A stretch of DNA of 64,000 bases from CAMREV01 sp051650525 (GTDB taxonomy: Bacteria; Bacillota_I; Bacilli_A; Mycoplasmatales; Mycoplasmoidaceae). The notes below the pieces were generated by a model. That model was not told where the DNA came from. It ran no database searches and saw nothing but the letters and a program-made list of their open reading frames with translations. Position 1 is the first letter of the stretch. The number at the start of each line of letters is the position of its first letter. Shown in pieces: positions 55,534 through 64,000 of the stretch. The position numbers and the translations under genes are program-made. The stretch is from positions 1 to 64,000 of the forward strand of contig JBOFJE010000014.1 in the NCBI GenBank assembly GCA_051650525.1, written 5' to 3'.

Positions 55534-56167
55534 TCCCAAATCTTCTTTCTCTGCTTAAATATTCTTTTAAATTTTTTTGAAAAACTAATAATTTATAATC
55601 TGGCCATAAAGTTGGTTCAAATATAATTTCAGAATATAATAATAAATTCATACAATAATTAGAAATTCTTTTTTCTCCACTTGTTCTAACTAAAAGATCA
55701 ATACTTGGAATATTTTTTGTGATCATTTTTTGATTAATATAATAATCTTCTAATTCTTTTGAAAAACTATAATTAAAAAATAAATAAACATTCAATTTAG
55801 TACACATTTTCGTTTTTTCTTGAACATTTAAAAATAAATTAATAATTTCTTTAGATAAATTTTCTTTGAACCCAACTCAATGAAAGCAAATGGAATTTTC
55901 AATTAATGAATTTATGTACTTGTCATCATAATTTATTATTATTTGGTTCATTAAATAATTTACTTCTTTTTTAGGGCGAGAAAAATTATCAGTGGAAAAA
56001 GCAAAAAAAGAAATATTTTTAATTCCTAATTTAATAAATTTTTTTAAAAGAGGTAATATTCTTTTAGCTCCATGATGATGACCATATGTTCTTATTTTAT
56101 TTTGAGAAACAGCCCATCTTCCATTACCATCCATTATGAAAGAAACATGATTAGGTAATTTTTTCAT
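55523..56167 (-). CDS. uppS: Isoprenyl transferase (UppS family)
   Basis: Extends isoprenyl diphosphates in cis; 214 residues, shorter than the usual 245. Motifs: SFIMDGNGRWA with the catalytic Asp, HHHGAKR, FAFSTDNFSRP, LVRTSGEKRISNYCMN and EPTLWPDY. Mollicutes have no peptidoglycan, so the lipid may carry sugars for glycoconjugates; with Dxs in this window its precursor may be made locally. It overlaps cdsA and follows frr by four bases. Confidence 0.93.
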
Positions 56168-56171
56168 AGAT

Positions 56172-56723
56172 TTAAATATTCATTACACTTTTAATTTTAG
56201 AATCTTGAATTGTTTCAATTTTACTGACATAATCCTTTGTTAATTTATCTAATTGATTTTTATAAATCCTTAAATTATCTTCAGTCAATTCATCATCTTT
56301 TTTAATTTCAGATAGAATATGATGTCGAATATCTCTAATAAAAATTCTTCCTTGGTCAATAATTTTTTTCACTTTTTTAGATGCATCAATTCTAGTTTCT
56401 TCCGTTGGTGCTTGAAAACCTATTCTGATTGAATCAACATCCATTTGAACACTACCATTAAGATTTAATTTATTAATTGAAGTTAAAATGCTTTTTGTTG
56501 TTGATTTATCATAAGGTTTTATTAATAAATGAAAAGCATCAGGATTTGAAATATTTGCAATCTCTATTAATTGGTATGAAACCCCATAACTTTCTACTTG
56601 AATATTTTCTATAATTTTAGAAGAAACACGACCAACTCTAATTTTTTCAAGTTCTTCATGTAACCAATTTATTTTTTTATCATATGATGTTTTAAATTCA
56701 TCTTCGTAAATTTTTCATTCCAT
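56172..56723 (-). CDS. frr: Ribosome recycling factor
   Basis: Splits post-termination ribosomes with EF-G; 183 residues. The N-terminal helix EELEKIRVGRVSSKIIENIQVESYG matches the family, and PTEETRIDASKKVKKI follows, then a C-terminal KDYVSKIETI helix. AGGAG eight bases before the ATG at 56723 fixes the start. It is placed between pyrH and uppS as in most Firmicutes. Confidence 0.97.
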
Positions 56724-56740
56724 ATTTATTACTCCTATTC

Positions 56741-57439
56741 TCAGCTAATTATTGATTTTCTATTTACATTATTTAAAGCATTAATAAAACAGTTGTCAGC
56801 ATCTATATTAAAGATTATGCCATCGATTTTATTTTGCAAGCAAATGTTAGAAGCTGTTAAATCAATTGCATTTAAATTTTGACAAATCATTTCCTTATAT
56901 GTAATTTTATCAATAAATTTTGCATCCTTAAAAACATTAGGATCTTTATTATAAAGTCCATCAACTCCATTTTTACCAAATAAAATTGTTGAAATATCAA
57001 GCTGAGCTGCTCTAACTGCAGCACATGTATCAGTGGTAAAAAATGGTAGTCCTGTGCCTGCAACAAATATTGCTACTTCTCCTTGCTTAAAAGAATTATT
57101 AATATCTGTTAAATCATCTGGTTTAGAAATCTTTTCAATGTTAATTGGAGAAAAAAGATTTGAAACTATTCCATGATTATTAAAATAATATTTTAAAAAT
57201 AAACCATTAATAACAGTTGCCATCATGCCGATCGAATCTCCCTGTGCTTGTTTTAAATTAAAGTTTTTAGATATTTTGCCTCTAAAAACATTACCACCGC
57301 CTAAAACAATTGCAACATTATAAGTTTTAATCAAAATTTTAATTTGTTTTAATAAATTATCTAATTTTTTATTGCAAATAATATTTTCACTATTTCCTAA
57401 TCATTCTCCACTTATTTTTAAAAGAATTCCTTTTTTCAT
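56741..57439 (-). CDS. pyrH: Uridylate kinase
   Basis: Phosphorylates UMP to UDP; 232 residues. The N-terminal KKGILLKISGEWLG, the loop VLGGGNVFRGK, the GDSIGMMATVINGLFL helix, and GTGLPFFTTDTCAAVRAAQL are all typical. TGA is read as Trp in the first third. AAGGT precedes the ATG. It joins the tsf-pyrH-frr group and takes UMP from Upp. Confidence 0.96.
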
Positions 57440-57453
57440 TTTAATACCTTAAA

Positions 57454-58380
57454 TTATTTTGCTCTCATTTGAGCAGCAACTTCTGCTGCAAAATTAGATT
57501 CATTCTTTTCTATTCCTTCACCTAATTCAAATCTTTTCATATAAATTAATTTAGCTTCGCCATGATTTAAAATATATTTCTTAACACTAATTGATGGCTC
57601 TTTAACAAAAGCTTGATCTTCTAGACAATATTCAGCTAGTAATTTTGATAATCTACCTTCAACAGTTTTTTCAACATGTTTTTGTTCAACTTTTTTTCCA
57701 GATTTATTAGCTTTTTCTTGAAAATCCTCATTTGTTTTTTTCAATATTTTTGCCTTTTGTTCATCTAATCAATTTTTATCAACAGAACTTGAGTTTAAGA
57801 ACTTTGGGTTTAATGCGCCAAGATGCATTGCAATATCATTGGCAATGACTTGATTTGATTTTCCTTTAATAGCAATAATTGAAGCAAATTTTCCATTATA
57901 ATGCGAATATGAACCAATATAAATATCATTTTCTTTCTCATAATTAATCATTTCAGCTCTTCTAAAAGAGATTTTTTCACCAATTTTTGCTGTTAATTCA
58001 ATACATGCTTCTTTAATACTTCTGCCATCTTTTAATAGCAGTTTTTCAACTGCATCCTTGTCTGTAACATTTGATTTAAAGATAGTTTTCTCAATTTCTT
58101 GGACTAATTTTATAAAATCTTGATTCTTAGCAACAAAATCTGTTTGAGAATTTACTTCAATGATTAGTGCCTTCTTCCCATCATTCATTGCACAAGTTAA
58201 CCCTTCAACAGCGATTGATCCAGATTTCTTTTCAGCTTTTACAGCTCCTTTTTCCCTTAATCAAATAATTGATTTTTCAATATTATTACCACATGCTTCT
58301 AATGCCTTTTGACAATCTGCAAAACCAGCTTGTGTTCTTTCTCTCAATTCTTTAACTAATTTAACATTTGTATTTTCCAT
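57454..58380 (-). CDS. tsf: Elongation factor Ts
   Basis: Nucleotide-exchange factor of EF-Tu; 308 residues. The N-terminal domain VKELRERTQAGFADCQKALEA, the EVNSQTDFVAKNQDF block and LGALNPKFL are conserved. GAGGTTAT lies before the ATG. It leads the tsf-pyrH-frr-uppS-cdsA operon. rpsB, commonly next to it, is absent: the upstream side carries a divergent accessory operon. Confidence 0.97.
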
Positions 58381-58403
58381 TATAACCTCACTATATAACC
58401 TAT

Positions 58404-58409
58404 ATTATA
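58404..58409 (-). promoter_or_regulatory. Candidate -10 box for tsf operon
   Basis: TATAAT on the minus strand, 24 bases before the tsf ATG, with TTAGTA about 16 bases further up as a weak -35. Confidence 0.45.
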
Positions 58410-58569
58410 AACTATTGCTTTATTCTACTAAAAAATGATTAATATTTATCAATAATGATTATTTTTAAATTTAAGAAAATAAAATAAAAAACATAATTAT
58501 GATAATCAACTACAAACTTCTAGATTATAAATGATATTAGATATGAATAAAAATTATAAAATGTTATTT

Positions 58570-58575
58570 TATAAT
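58570..58575 (+). promoter_or_regulatory. Candidate -10 box for the ATPase pair
   Basis: TATAAT, 26 bases upstream of the first ATG of the accessory operon. No convincing -35 box was found. This places the operon under its own promoter, away from tsf. Confidence 0.45.
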
Positions 58576-58601
58576 ATATTTATAAAACAAATAGGATGAA
58601 T

Positions 58602-59939
58602 ATGGCTTTTGAAATAAAATTTAAGAATGATAAAATAAAACTTGAGAATGATAAAGGTGCAATTATTATTGGTCCTAATGGATCTGGTAAATCTAAAATA
58701 ATTAATACTATTTATGAAAATGCTAAGGATGAAACCATTTCTATAATTACTGAGAATAAAGATCAAAAAGATGATGGAGAAAAATATAAAATTATAAAGA
58801 TAGATGCTTCATCTTTTTTAAAAAAAAATTTTGAAACTAAAAATAGCAACTTTAACCAATACTTAGAAGGTATTCGTGATAAATGTAAGAATGACTTCAA
58901 TGAATATTACCAAGAAATAGACAAAGAAACTATAGAAAAATGTAATGAACAGTTAAAAGAAAATGAAGAAAATTCTAATTATAAATGAAAAATTTTTCAA
59001 ATATGTCATGAGTGTGAAAAATATGAACATAATCCAACTATTAAAACTATTGTAAAATTTGGTGGAAGAGAATACAATTTAGAATCATGTTCAACAGGTT
59101 TGAAAACATTAATTAGTTTACTTATTAATGGAATTGAAAATGGAGAAAAAAATTTGTATCTTTTTGATGAAATTGATGCATTTCTACACCCTGAATGAAT
59201 TTCCTTAATTTCTAAAATGATTGATAAAGTTTTAGAAAAAGAAAATAAAATTATCTTAGTCACTCATAATCCATTATTTTTAACTAAATTAATTAAAAAC
59301 AATTTAGAAATGATTTCTATTATTAGATGAAATGAAGATAAAGATTATGGAAGTATATATACATTGAATTGAAAAGAGATAATAGAAAAGCAGATGGAAA
59401 ATAGTAAACTTAAAGCAGAACTACTAGATAAAGCTTCAAATGAAAAATCTCGAGAAGAAAAATATAATAAAAATTATATAAAAGAATATATTATTAATAC
59501 TTTAAGTGCTGATATTTGCAGATTATTTTTTGATAAAAAATTATTATTTGTTGAAGGATTTACAGAACAAGTATATTTTAATTATAAAGACTATAATTAT
59601 AGTGTTATTCAAACTGGAGGGTTCCATCAATTTCCTTTAATGAATTTTATAGTAAAAGAGATTAAGAAAGTATACAAAGATATTAATGATAAATACATTA
59701 TGGATAAAGATAAAAATGAATATAATGAAGAAGTCTTTAAATTATTAAATAAAAAAGCACACCGACTTGATGGCCAATTTGAAGAATTATATTTAGGCAC
59801 AGAAGGTAAAGATGTTAAAAAATCTAGAGAAAAAACAGAAAAAATATTAAATTTTGTTTCATTAAAAAATAAAAAAGAAAAAAATAAAAATCAACTAAAA
59901 AAATTAGAAAAATTCTTGGGAGTTAGTGATGGAAAGTAA
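58602..59939 (+). CDS. OLD-like ABC ATPase with C-terminal TOPRIM domain
   Basis: A 445-residue protein read through a TGA near 58987 and others. The N-terminal ABC-type ATPase has Walker A GPNGSGKS (24-31), a signature-like SCSTGLK (162-168), Walker B YLFDEID with D189 and E190, and an H-loop VTHNP (H222). The C-terminal TOPRIM-like part has VEGFTE (E318, E322) and MDKDKN (D368, D370). This order matches the OLD-family nucleases and the fused ATPase-TOPRIM forms of PARIS-type defence. AGGA five bases before the ATG at 58602 is preferred to an ATG at 58596. It overlaps the next gene by 11 nt. A DNA- or RNA-cutting role in defence is inferred. Confidence 0.85.
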
Positions 59940-61260
59940 AACTAATAAATTAGATTTAAATATTAAAAATATTTTAGAAAATTGAGAAATTTGACATGCA
60001 ATAAGGGAAATAATAGTAAATGCTATCGATGAGCACAAAATAAGAAATATATCAGATTTTCCTATTATTAATTTTCATAACGGCATTATTGAAATAATTG
60101 ATAAAGGAAACGGAATTAAAAAAGAACATTTTATTCAAAATGAAAATAAAGAAAAAACAGAAAGGAATGATTTGATTGGAAAATTTGGGATTGGATTAAA
60201 GGATGCAATAGCAACATTTAATAGAAAAAATGTCAAATTAAGAATTCTTTCAAATAATTTTGAATATTCTCCAATAATGATGCAAAAATTTGGAGCAGAA
60301 GAAGGAATAAAGACTATTCATATAGAGTGTTTAGAAAATAAATATCTACCTGCGGGAACAAAATTTATTATTGAAAATATAAATTATTATGATTTAGAAA
60401 AAGCTAAAAATCAATTTTTAATATTTTCAAATAAAGAATTTATTATTGAAAATGAATATGGGGAAATATATAAAAAATTGGAAAATGAAAAATCGTCAAT
60501 TTATATCAATGGAATGAAAATATCCGAAGATGAAGAATTTTTATATTCATACAACATAACAAAAAAATCTAGAAAAATAGATAATGGTATGAATAGAGAG
60601 AGAAATAATCTAGGAAGAGATATTTATAGAGAATCTATTATTAATATATTAAAAAGAAGTAATAATGAAATTTTTAAAAAAATTTTAGAAAAAAAATCTG
60701 GTGAATACCAGTTTATTGATGTGAAATATGAAATTTTTAAAAGATTTAATATGATAATAATAACTGAAGATTTTATGAAAAAAGAACCTCGCTGTGTACA
60801 ATATATAGCATCAGAACGTAGAGAAGTTATTTCTGTTACAAAAAGTGAATATGATCAATTAAGAAAAAGAGGGATTGAAAATGCAGAATCATTTTTAAAA
60901 AATTTTATAAATAATTATGAGTCTAAAAAAATTAATTTAGAACAATTGGAAATTGAAGAACGAGATATTTTCGAAGATGGGATTCGTTTGATTAAATTCT
61001 TTAAATTAAATAAAAATGATTATGAAATTAAATTAATTGAAGATCATCCAAATGCATTAGGGATTACAGATAATGAAGAAAAAATAATTCAGATAACAAA
61101 AAAAGCTTTGGAAAATAAAAGAAAATTTTATGGAACATTATTGCATGAACTGGCTCATTCTTATAAAGGGAGTTCTGATTGCACAATAGAATTTGAAAAT
61201 GATTTAACTGATTTATTAGGTGAAATTTTTTTGTTATTGGAAAATAAATATTTGCACTAA
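59929..61260 (+). CDS. GHKL ATPase with C-terminal HExxH zinc-peptidase motif
   Basis: A 443-residue protein. The N-terminal Hsp90/MutL-type ATP-binding fold has the N-box EIIVNAID (E27, N31, D34), the G1 box DKGNG (58-62) and the G2 box GKFGIGL (84-90). A middle segment is without recognised domains. Near the C-terminus lies LLHELAHSYKGSSD with H406, E407, H410 and a possible third ligand D417, followed by FENDLTDLLGE. Function is unknown; an ATP-regulated protease is the natural reading. GGGAG inside the upstream gene serves as ribosome binding site, so both proteins are co-translated. A terminator follows about 95 bases later. Confidence 0.85.
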
Positions 61261-61354
61261 TCTAAAAATATAAATGTCATTTTAAACTTTTTAATAATTT
61301 CTATTGAATCATTCATTGTCTAGCATTATTGTAAGGAAATAATTATTCCCAATG

Positions 61355-61390
61355 TAAGGTTTCAATTAGTTAAAACCTTATTATTTTTTG
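61355..61390 (+). terminator. Terminator of the ATPase pair
   Basis: An 8-bp hairpin TAAGGTTT / AAACCTTA around a 10-base loop, followed by TTATTTTTT on the plus strand. It ends the two-gene operon 95 bases after its last stop. Nothing else was recognised in 61261-61491. Confidence 0.8.
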
Positions 61391-61491
61391 CATATTTTAT
61401 TAATTTTTTATAAGAAATGAATAAAAACTGTTGAATATTCTAGTTCACTTATATTAAAATAGCTTTCTTTGTAACTTCTTTATTCTAATAT

Positions 61492-62334
61492 TTATAAAGA
61501 TTGCTGTGTATCTCATTTATACAAAAAAAATACAATAGCATCAAATATATCATCACATAATTTATGTCTTTTTTCTAAATCAAATTCCTCTTCATATTCT
61601 TTTATAATTTCTTTAAATTTTTCATTATTTTGATTAGCAGATCCTCTATGAGAAAATAATGATTGTCAATCTGTTTTGAACTTACCATTTATAAACTTGA
61701 TATAATCTGAGTCTGAGATCTCTATTTTATCTTTAAAATAAAAATCAAGCTCATTTTTAAAAGCACTTATAATTGATTCTTTTTTTTTCAAAGATTCTAA
61801 AGTATGATTATTTCTGAAAACAATATATTCTGAAATGTGAATTTTACTATCATCATTGTTATTTTTCACAATATAATTTTCAGCAAAAGATAGTGAAATT
61901 TTGTTTCCATTTTCTTTTTTTTCTATTTTGTTAGTACTTAAGTAATTTTCTATAAGACCATCTAATTTTCTTATGATAATAATATTATGAGTAACACTAT
62001 GAACGTGGCCATAAACCCCATCACTTTCATTTTTTTCTAAAATATAATTTTCTAAAATACTGTTTAGTTGATGCTTTAAAGTTAGAAAGATTTCTATAAT
62101 TTCATTCAAACTTAATTTTAGTAATTGCTTATTTGATAAAGGCAATCCATTTATACTTAAAAAAAAATTAAAAAAATCACATATTGGAAAATACATTTCA
62201 TCTCCATAATAAGAATTACTAGGATCCAAAATAATGAATTTTTCTTCTGAATTTAGTGTATTTATTATCTGCATCTTGATTTCATCTTCACTAAAAATTT
62301 TTTCTTTTATAAGATTTCTATTTCAAATACTCAT
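61492..62334 (-). CDS. Unknown protein next to the ATPase pair
   Basis: A 280-residue protein read through TGA near 61666 and others. I do not recognise it. Seen: a start MSIWNRNLIKEKIFS, a hydrophobic patch (CDFFNFFLSINGLPLS), a conspicuous GVYGHVHSVTHNIIIIRKL with clustered His, and an acidic helical C-terminus (EIIKEYEEEFDLEKRHKL). No signal peptide is clear. It converges with the ATPase operon, so it is not in the same transcript. A link to that system is only positional. The start at 62334 lacks a good Shine-Dalgarno. Confidence 0.7.
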
Positions 62335-62395
62335 ACATTAATTATATATCTTCCTTGCCAGTTTACTAATATTTTAGAATAAATAATAGTTAACT

Positions 62396-63541
62396 TTATT
62401 TATTTAATATTTTTTTTATAATATATCTTCAAGATTTATTAAATTTATCAATTTCAAAATTTTCGTTAAAAATTTTAATTGAATTCTTGCTCATATCATT
62501 CAGCAATTTAGGATTTTTAAGTAATTCTTTAATTCCATTTGCAACTTCAACAGGAGTTGCGTTTTTATCAAAAACTAATCCGTTATATTTATCTTTTACT
62601 AATGTAGTAGCATGAGGAAATGTGTCTCTGATTATAATAGGAAGACCCATTGATAATGCCTCAACTATAGCAAATCCAAATCCTTCATAATTAGATGTCA
62701 TAATATATAATGAACTTTTAGAAAGTATATTGTATTTTAAATTTTCTTCAGTAACCTTATCATGAACAATTGTATTTTGAAATAAATGTTTATCATTTCC
62801 TTCGCCGTAAACATTAATAGGATTATCTAAATTTTTAGATACTTCATCCATAAATTTTAGATTTTTTTGTCCGTTTTCATACCGTAAAATGGATACAACA
62901 TTACCTTTAGGATTATAATTGTATTCTATATCATATTTCTTAATACAACAAAGACAAAAAAATACATTTTGCCAATTAGAAAATTTTTTATATTCTTCAA
63001 ATATAATTTTATCTTTTTCACTGTATAAAATTATATTTGAATAATTTATTCAAGACAATGATATCTTTAAAATTTTATTCAATTGTATTCAAATAAATTT
63101 CTTTGGATTTCTCAAAAAAAATAATTTAGATTTTTTGTTTATAAAAAGTTCAGGGGGGTTATGTTGTACAAAAAAAACTTTTTTATCTTTTCTAAGTTCT
63201 CTAAAATTAAGTAAAGTATTATCAATAATAAAATCATAATTTTTTTTCTTATAAAATTTACTAAATGCTATTTTTTTATATATTATGTTAAGAACAAATT
63301 CCTTTAATAATATTTTTTTTAAACAGCAAAAATTATTGATTTCACTATACACTATATTTACATTAGGATATTGTTCTTTATATTTATTTTTATATTCACT
63401 AGAAACAACTTCAGTAATATATATATCTATTTTGAAATTTTCTAAACTTAATAAATTTATTAAATTATCAATATATTTCTCAATGCCACCTATATCTGGC
63501 AATATTCTCTGAGCTATTATTAAAGCTTTTTTGATCACCAT
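62396..63541 (-). CDS. GT4-family glycosyltransferase
   Basis: A GT-B fold glycosyltransferase of 381 residues. The N-terminal GGIEKYIDNLI acceptor-side motif and the C-terminal NYEGFGFAIVEALSMGLPIIIRD, with its EX7E-type glutamates, place it in GT4. The donor sugar and acceptor are unknown; surface glycolipid or capsule building is likely. Cytosolic with a likely membrane-associated basic N-domain. Several TGA Trp codons are read. Its 3' third is nearly identical to the next gene upstream, and the two are tandem copies. Confidence 0.9.
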
Positions 63542-63997
63542 TTTATAATCCTTTACAATATTTAAATTGCATAAATATTATATATTCATAATAATTTATC
63601 ATTATTATTTGTTTAAAATTTGTTTTATTATATGTTCTCAAGATTTATTAAAATTAGAAATTTCAAAATTCTCTTCAAAAATTTTAATTGAATTCTTGCT
63701 CATATCATTCAGCAATTTAGGATTTTTAAGTAATTCTTTAATTCCATTTGCAACTTCAACAGGAGTTGCATTTTTATCAAAAACTAATCCGTTATATTTA
63801 TCTTTTACTAATGTAGTAGCATGAGGAAATGTGTCTCTGATTATAATAGGAAGACCCATTGATAATGCCTCAACTATAGCAAATCCAAATCCTTCAAAAT
63901 TCGAAGTCATAATATATAATGAACTTTTAGAAAGTATATTGTATTTTAAATTTTCTTCAGTAATCTTATCATGAACAATTGTATTTTGAAATAAATC
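62472..63997 (-). repeat. Direct repeat between the two glycosyltransferase genes
   Basis: 62472-62788 and 63681-63997 lie 1209 bases apart and differ at about five positions. The repeat continues to the window edge. The 5' half of the downstream gene cannot be compared here. The high identity points to recent duplication or gene conversion, and gives a site for homologous recombination. Confidence 0.9.
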
Positions 63998-64000
63998 CTT
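63605..64000 (-). CDS. GT4-family glycosyltransferase, C-terminal part (runs off the window)
   Basis: The visible 131 residues contain NFEGFGFAIVEALSMGLP and end EISNFNKSWEHIIKQILNK. This is the donor-binding half of a GT4 enzyme. It matches the downstream copy at about 98% over 317 bases, diverging just before the stop. The start is outside the window. It lies 63 bases upstream of the other copy on the same strand, so the two probably form one operon. Confidence 0.88.

Noticed and set aside
61261..61491. Possible small RNA or tRNA after the ATPase pair
   Set aside because: Apart from the terminator hairpin no cloverleaf or conserved structure could be built.
63567..63824. Plus-strand frame of 85 codons
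   Set aside because: It is antisense to the glycosyltransferase repeat.

Overview
The window is a piece of a mollicute (Mycoplasma-type) chromosome. The DNA is very AT-rich. Nearly every long gene is interrupted by in-frame TGA codons at conserved tryptophan positions, so genetic code 4 (UGA = Trp) applies, and the coordinates below read through TGA. DnaE with a stand-alone 5'-3' exonuclease, a single-chain glycyl-tRNA synthetase, RecU and a complete Dxs suggest the pneumoniae group, perhaps near Mycoplasma (Malacoplasma) penetrans. The species is inference only. No rRNA, tRNA, CRISPR array or replication origin was seen, and no stretch longer than 300 bases lacks a gene.

Layout. About nine tenths of the genes are on the minus strand, in tightly packed and often overlapping operons. 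1-7563 holds dnaE, the 5'-3' exonuclease, fpg and an unknown gene, then an acidic low-complexity protein and RNase Y. 7705-8971 (+) carries a CPBP membrane protease and a small S1-like protein. 8980-13359 is dprA-topA-pepA and a tiny membrane protein. 13411-16229 is the overlapping pair hrcA-dxs. 16338-25259 is rplM-rpsI and rpoB-rpoC. 25410-26237 (+) is rbgA, convergent with a repeat-built protein at 26256-27737. 27807-30246 is ybeY-dgkA-era-recO. 30373-30966 (+) is a DJ-1-like protein facing pfkA-pyk. 33527-36086 is asp23-fakA plus an unknown gene. 36134-40398 is the str operon (rpsL-rpsG-fusA-tuf). 40528-41016 (+) is recU. 41053-47786 holds a small unknown gene, glyS, dnaG and secDF. 47835-52946 holds two Cof-type HAD phosphatases, upp, dnaX, ybaB and recR. 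53024-54143 is rplK-rplA. 54340-58380 is tsf-pyrH-frr-uppS-cdsA.

Accessory end. From 58600 the content changes. A plus-strand two-gene operon (58602-61260) encodes an OLD-like ABC ATPase with a TOPRIM domain, overlapped by 11 nt with a GHKL (Hsp90/MutL-fold) ATPase that ends in an HExxH zinc-peptidase motif. This compact pair has its own terminator and is the best candidate for an undescribed, probably defence-type system. It is followed by an unknown minus-strand gene and two tandem GT4 glycosyltransferase genes whose 3' parts are almost identical.

How it works together. The core genes supply transcription (RpoBC), translation (S7, S9, S12, L1, L11, L13, EF-Tu, EF-G, EF-Ts, Frr, GlyRS), DNA replication and repair (DnaE, DnaG, DnaX, TopA, Fpg, RecO, RecR, RecU), lower glycolysis, and lipid or isoprenoid steps (CdsA, UppS, DgkA, FakA, Dxs). 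Several proteins look reduced: RNase Y without a membrane anchor, DprA without its GSR motif, DnaE with a dead PHP domain, and DJ-1 with Ser in place of Cys.
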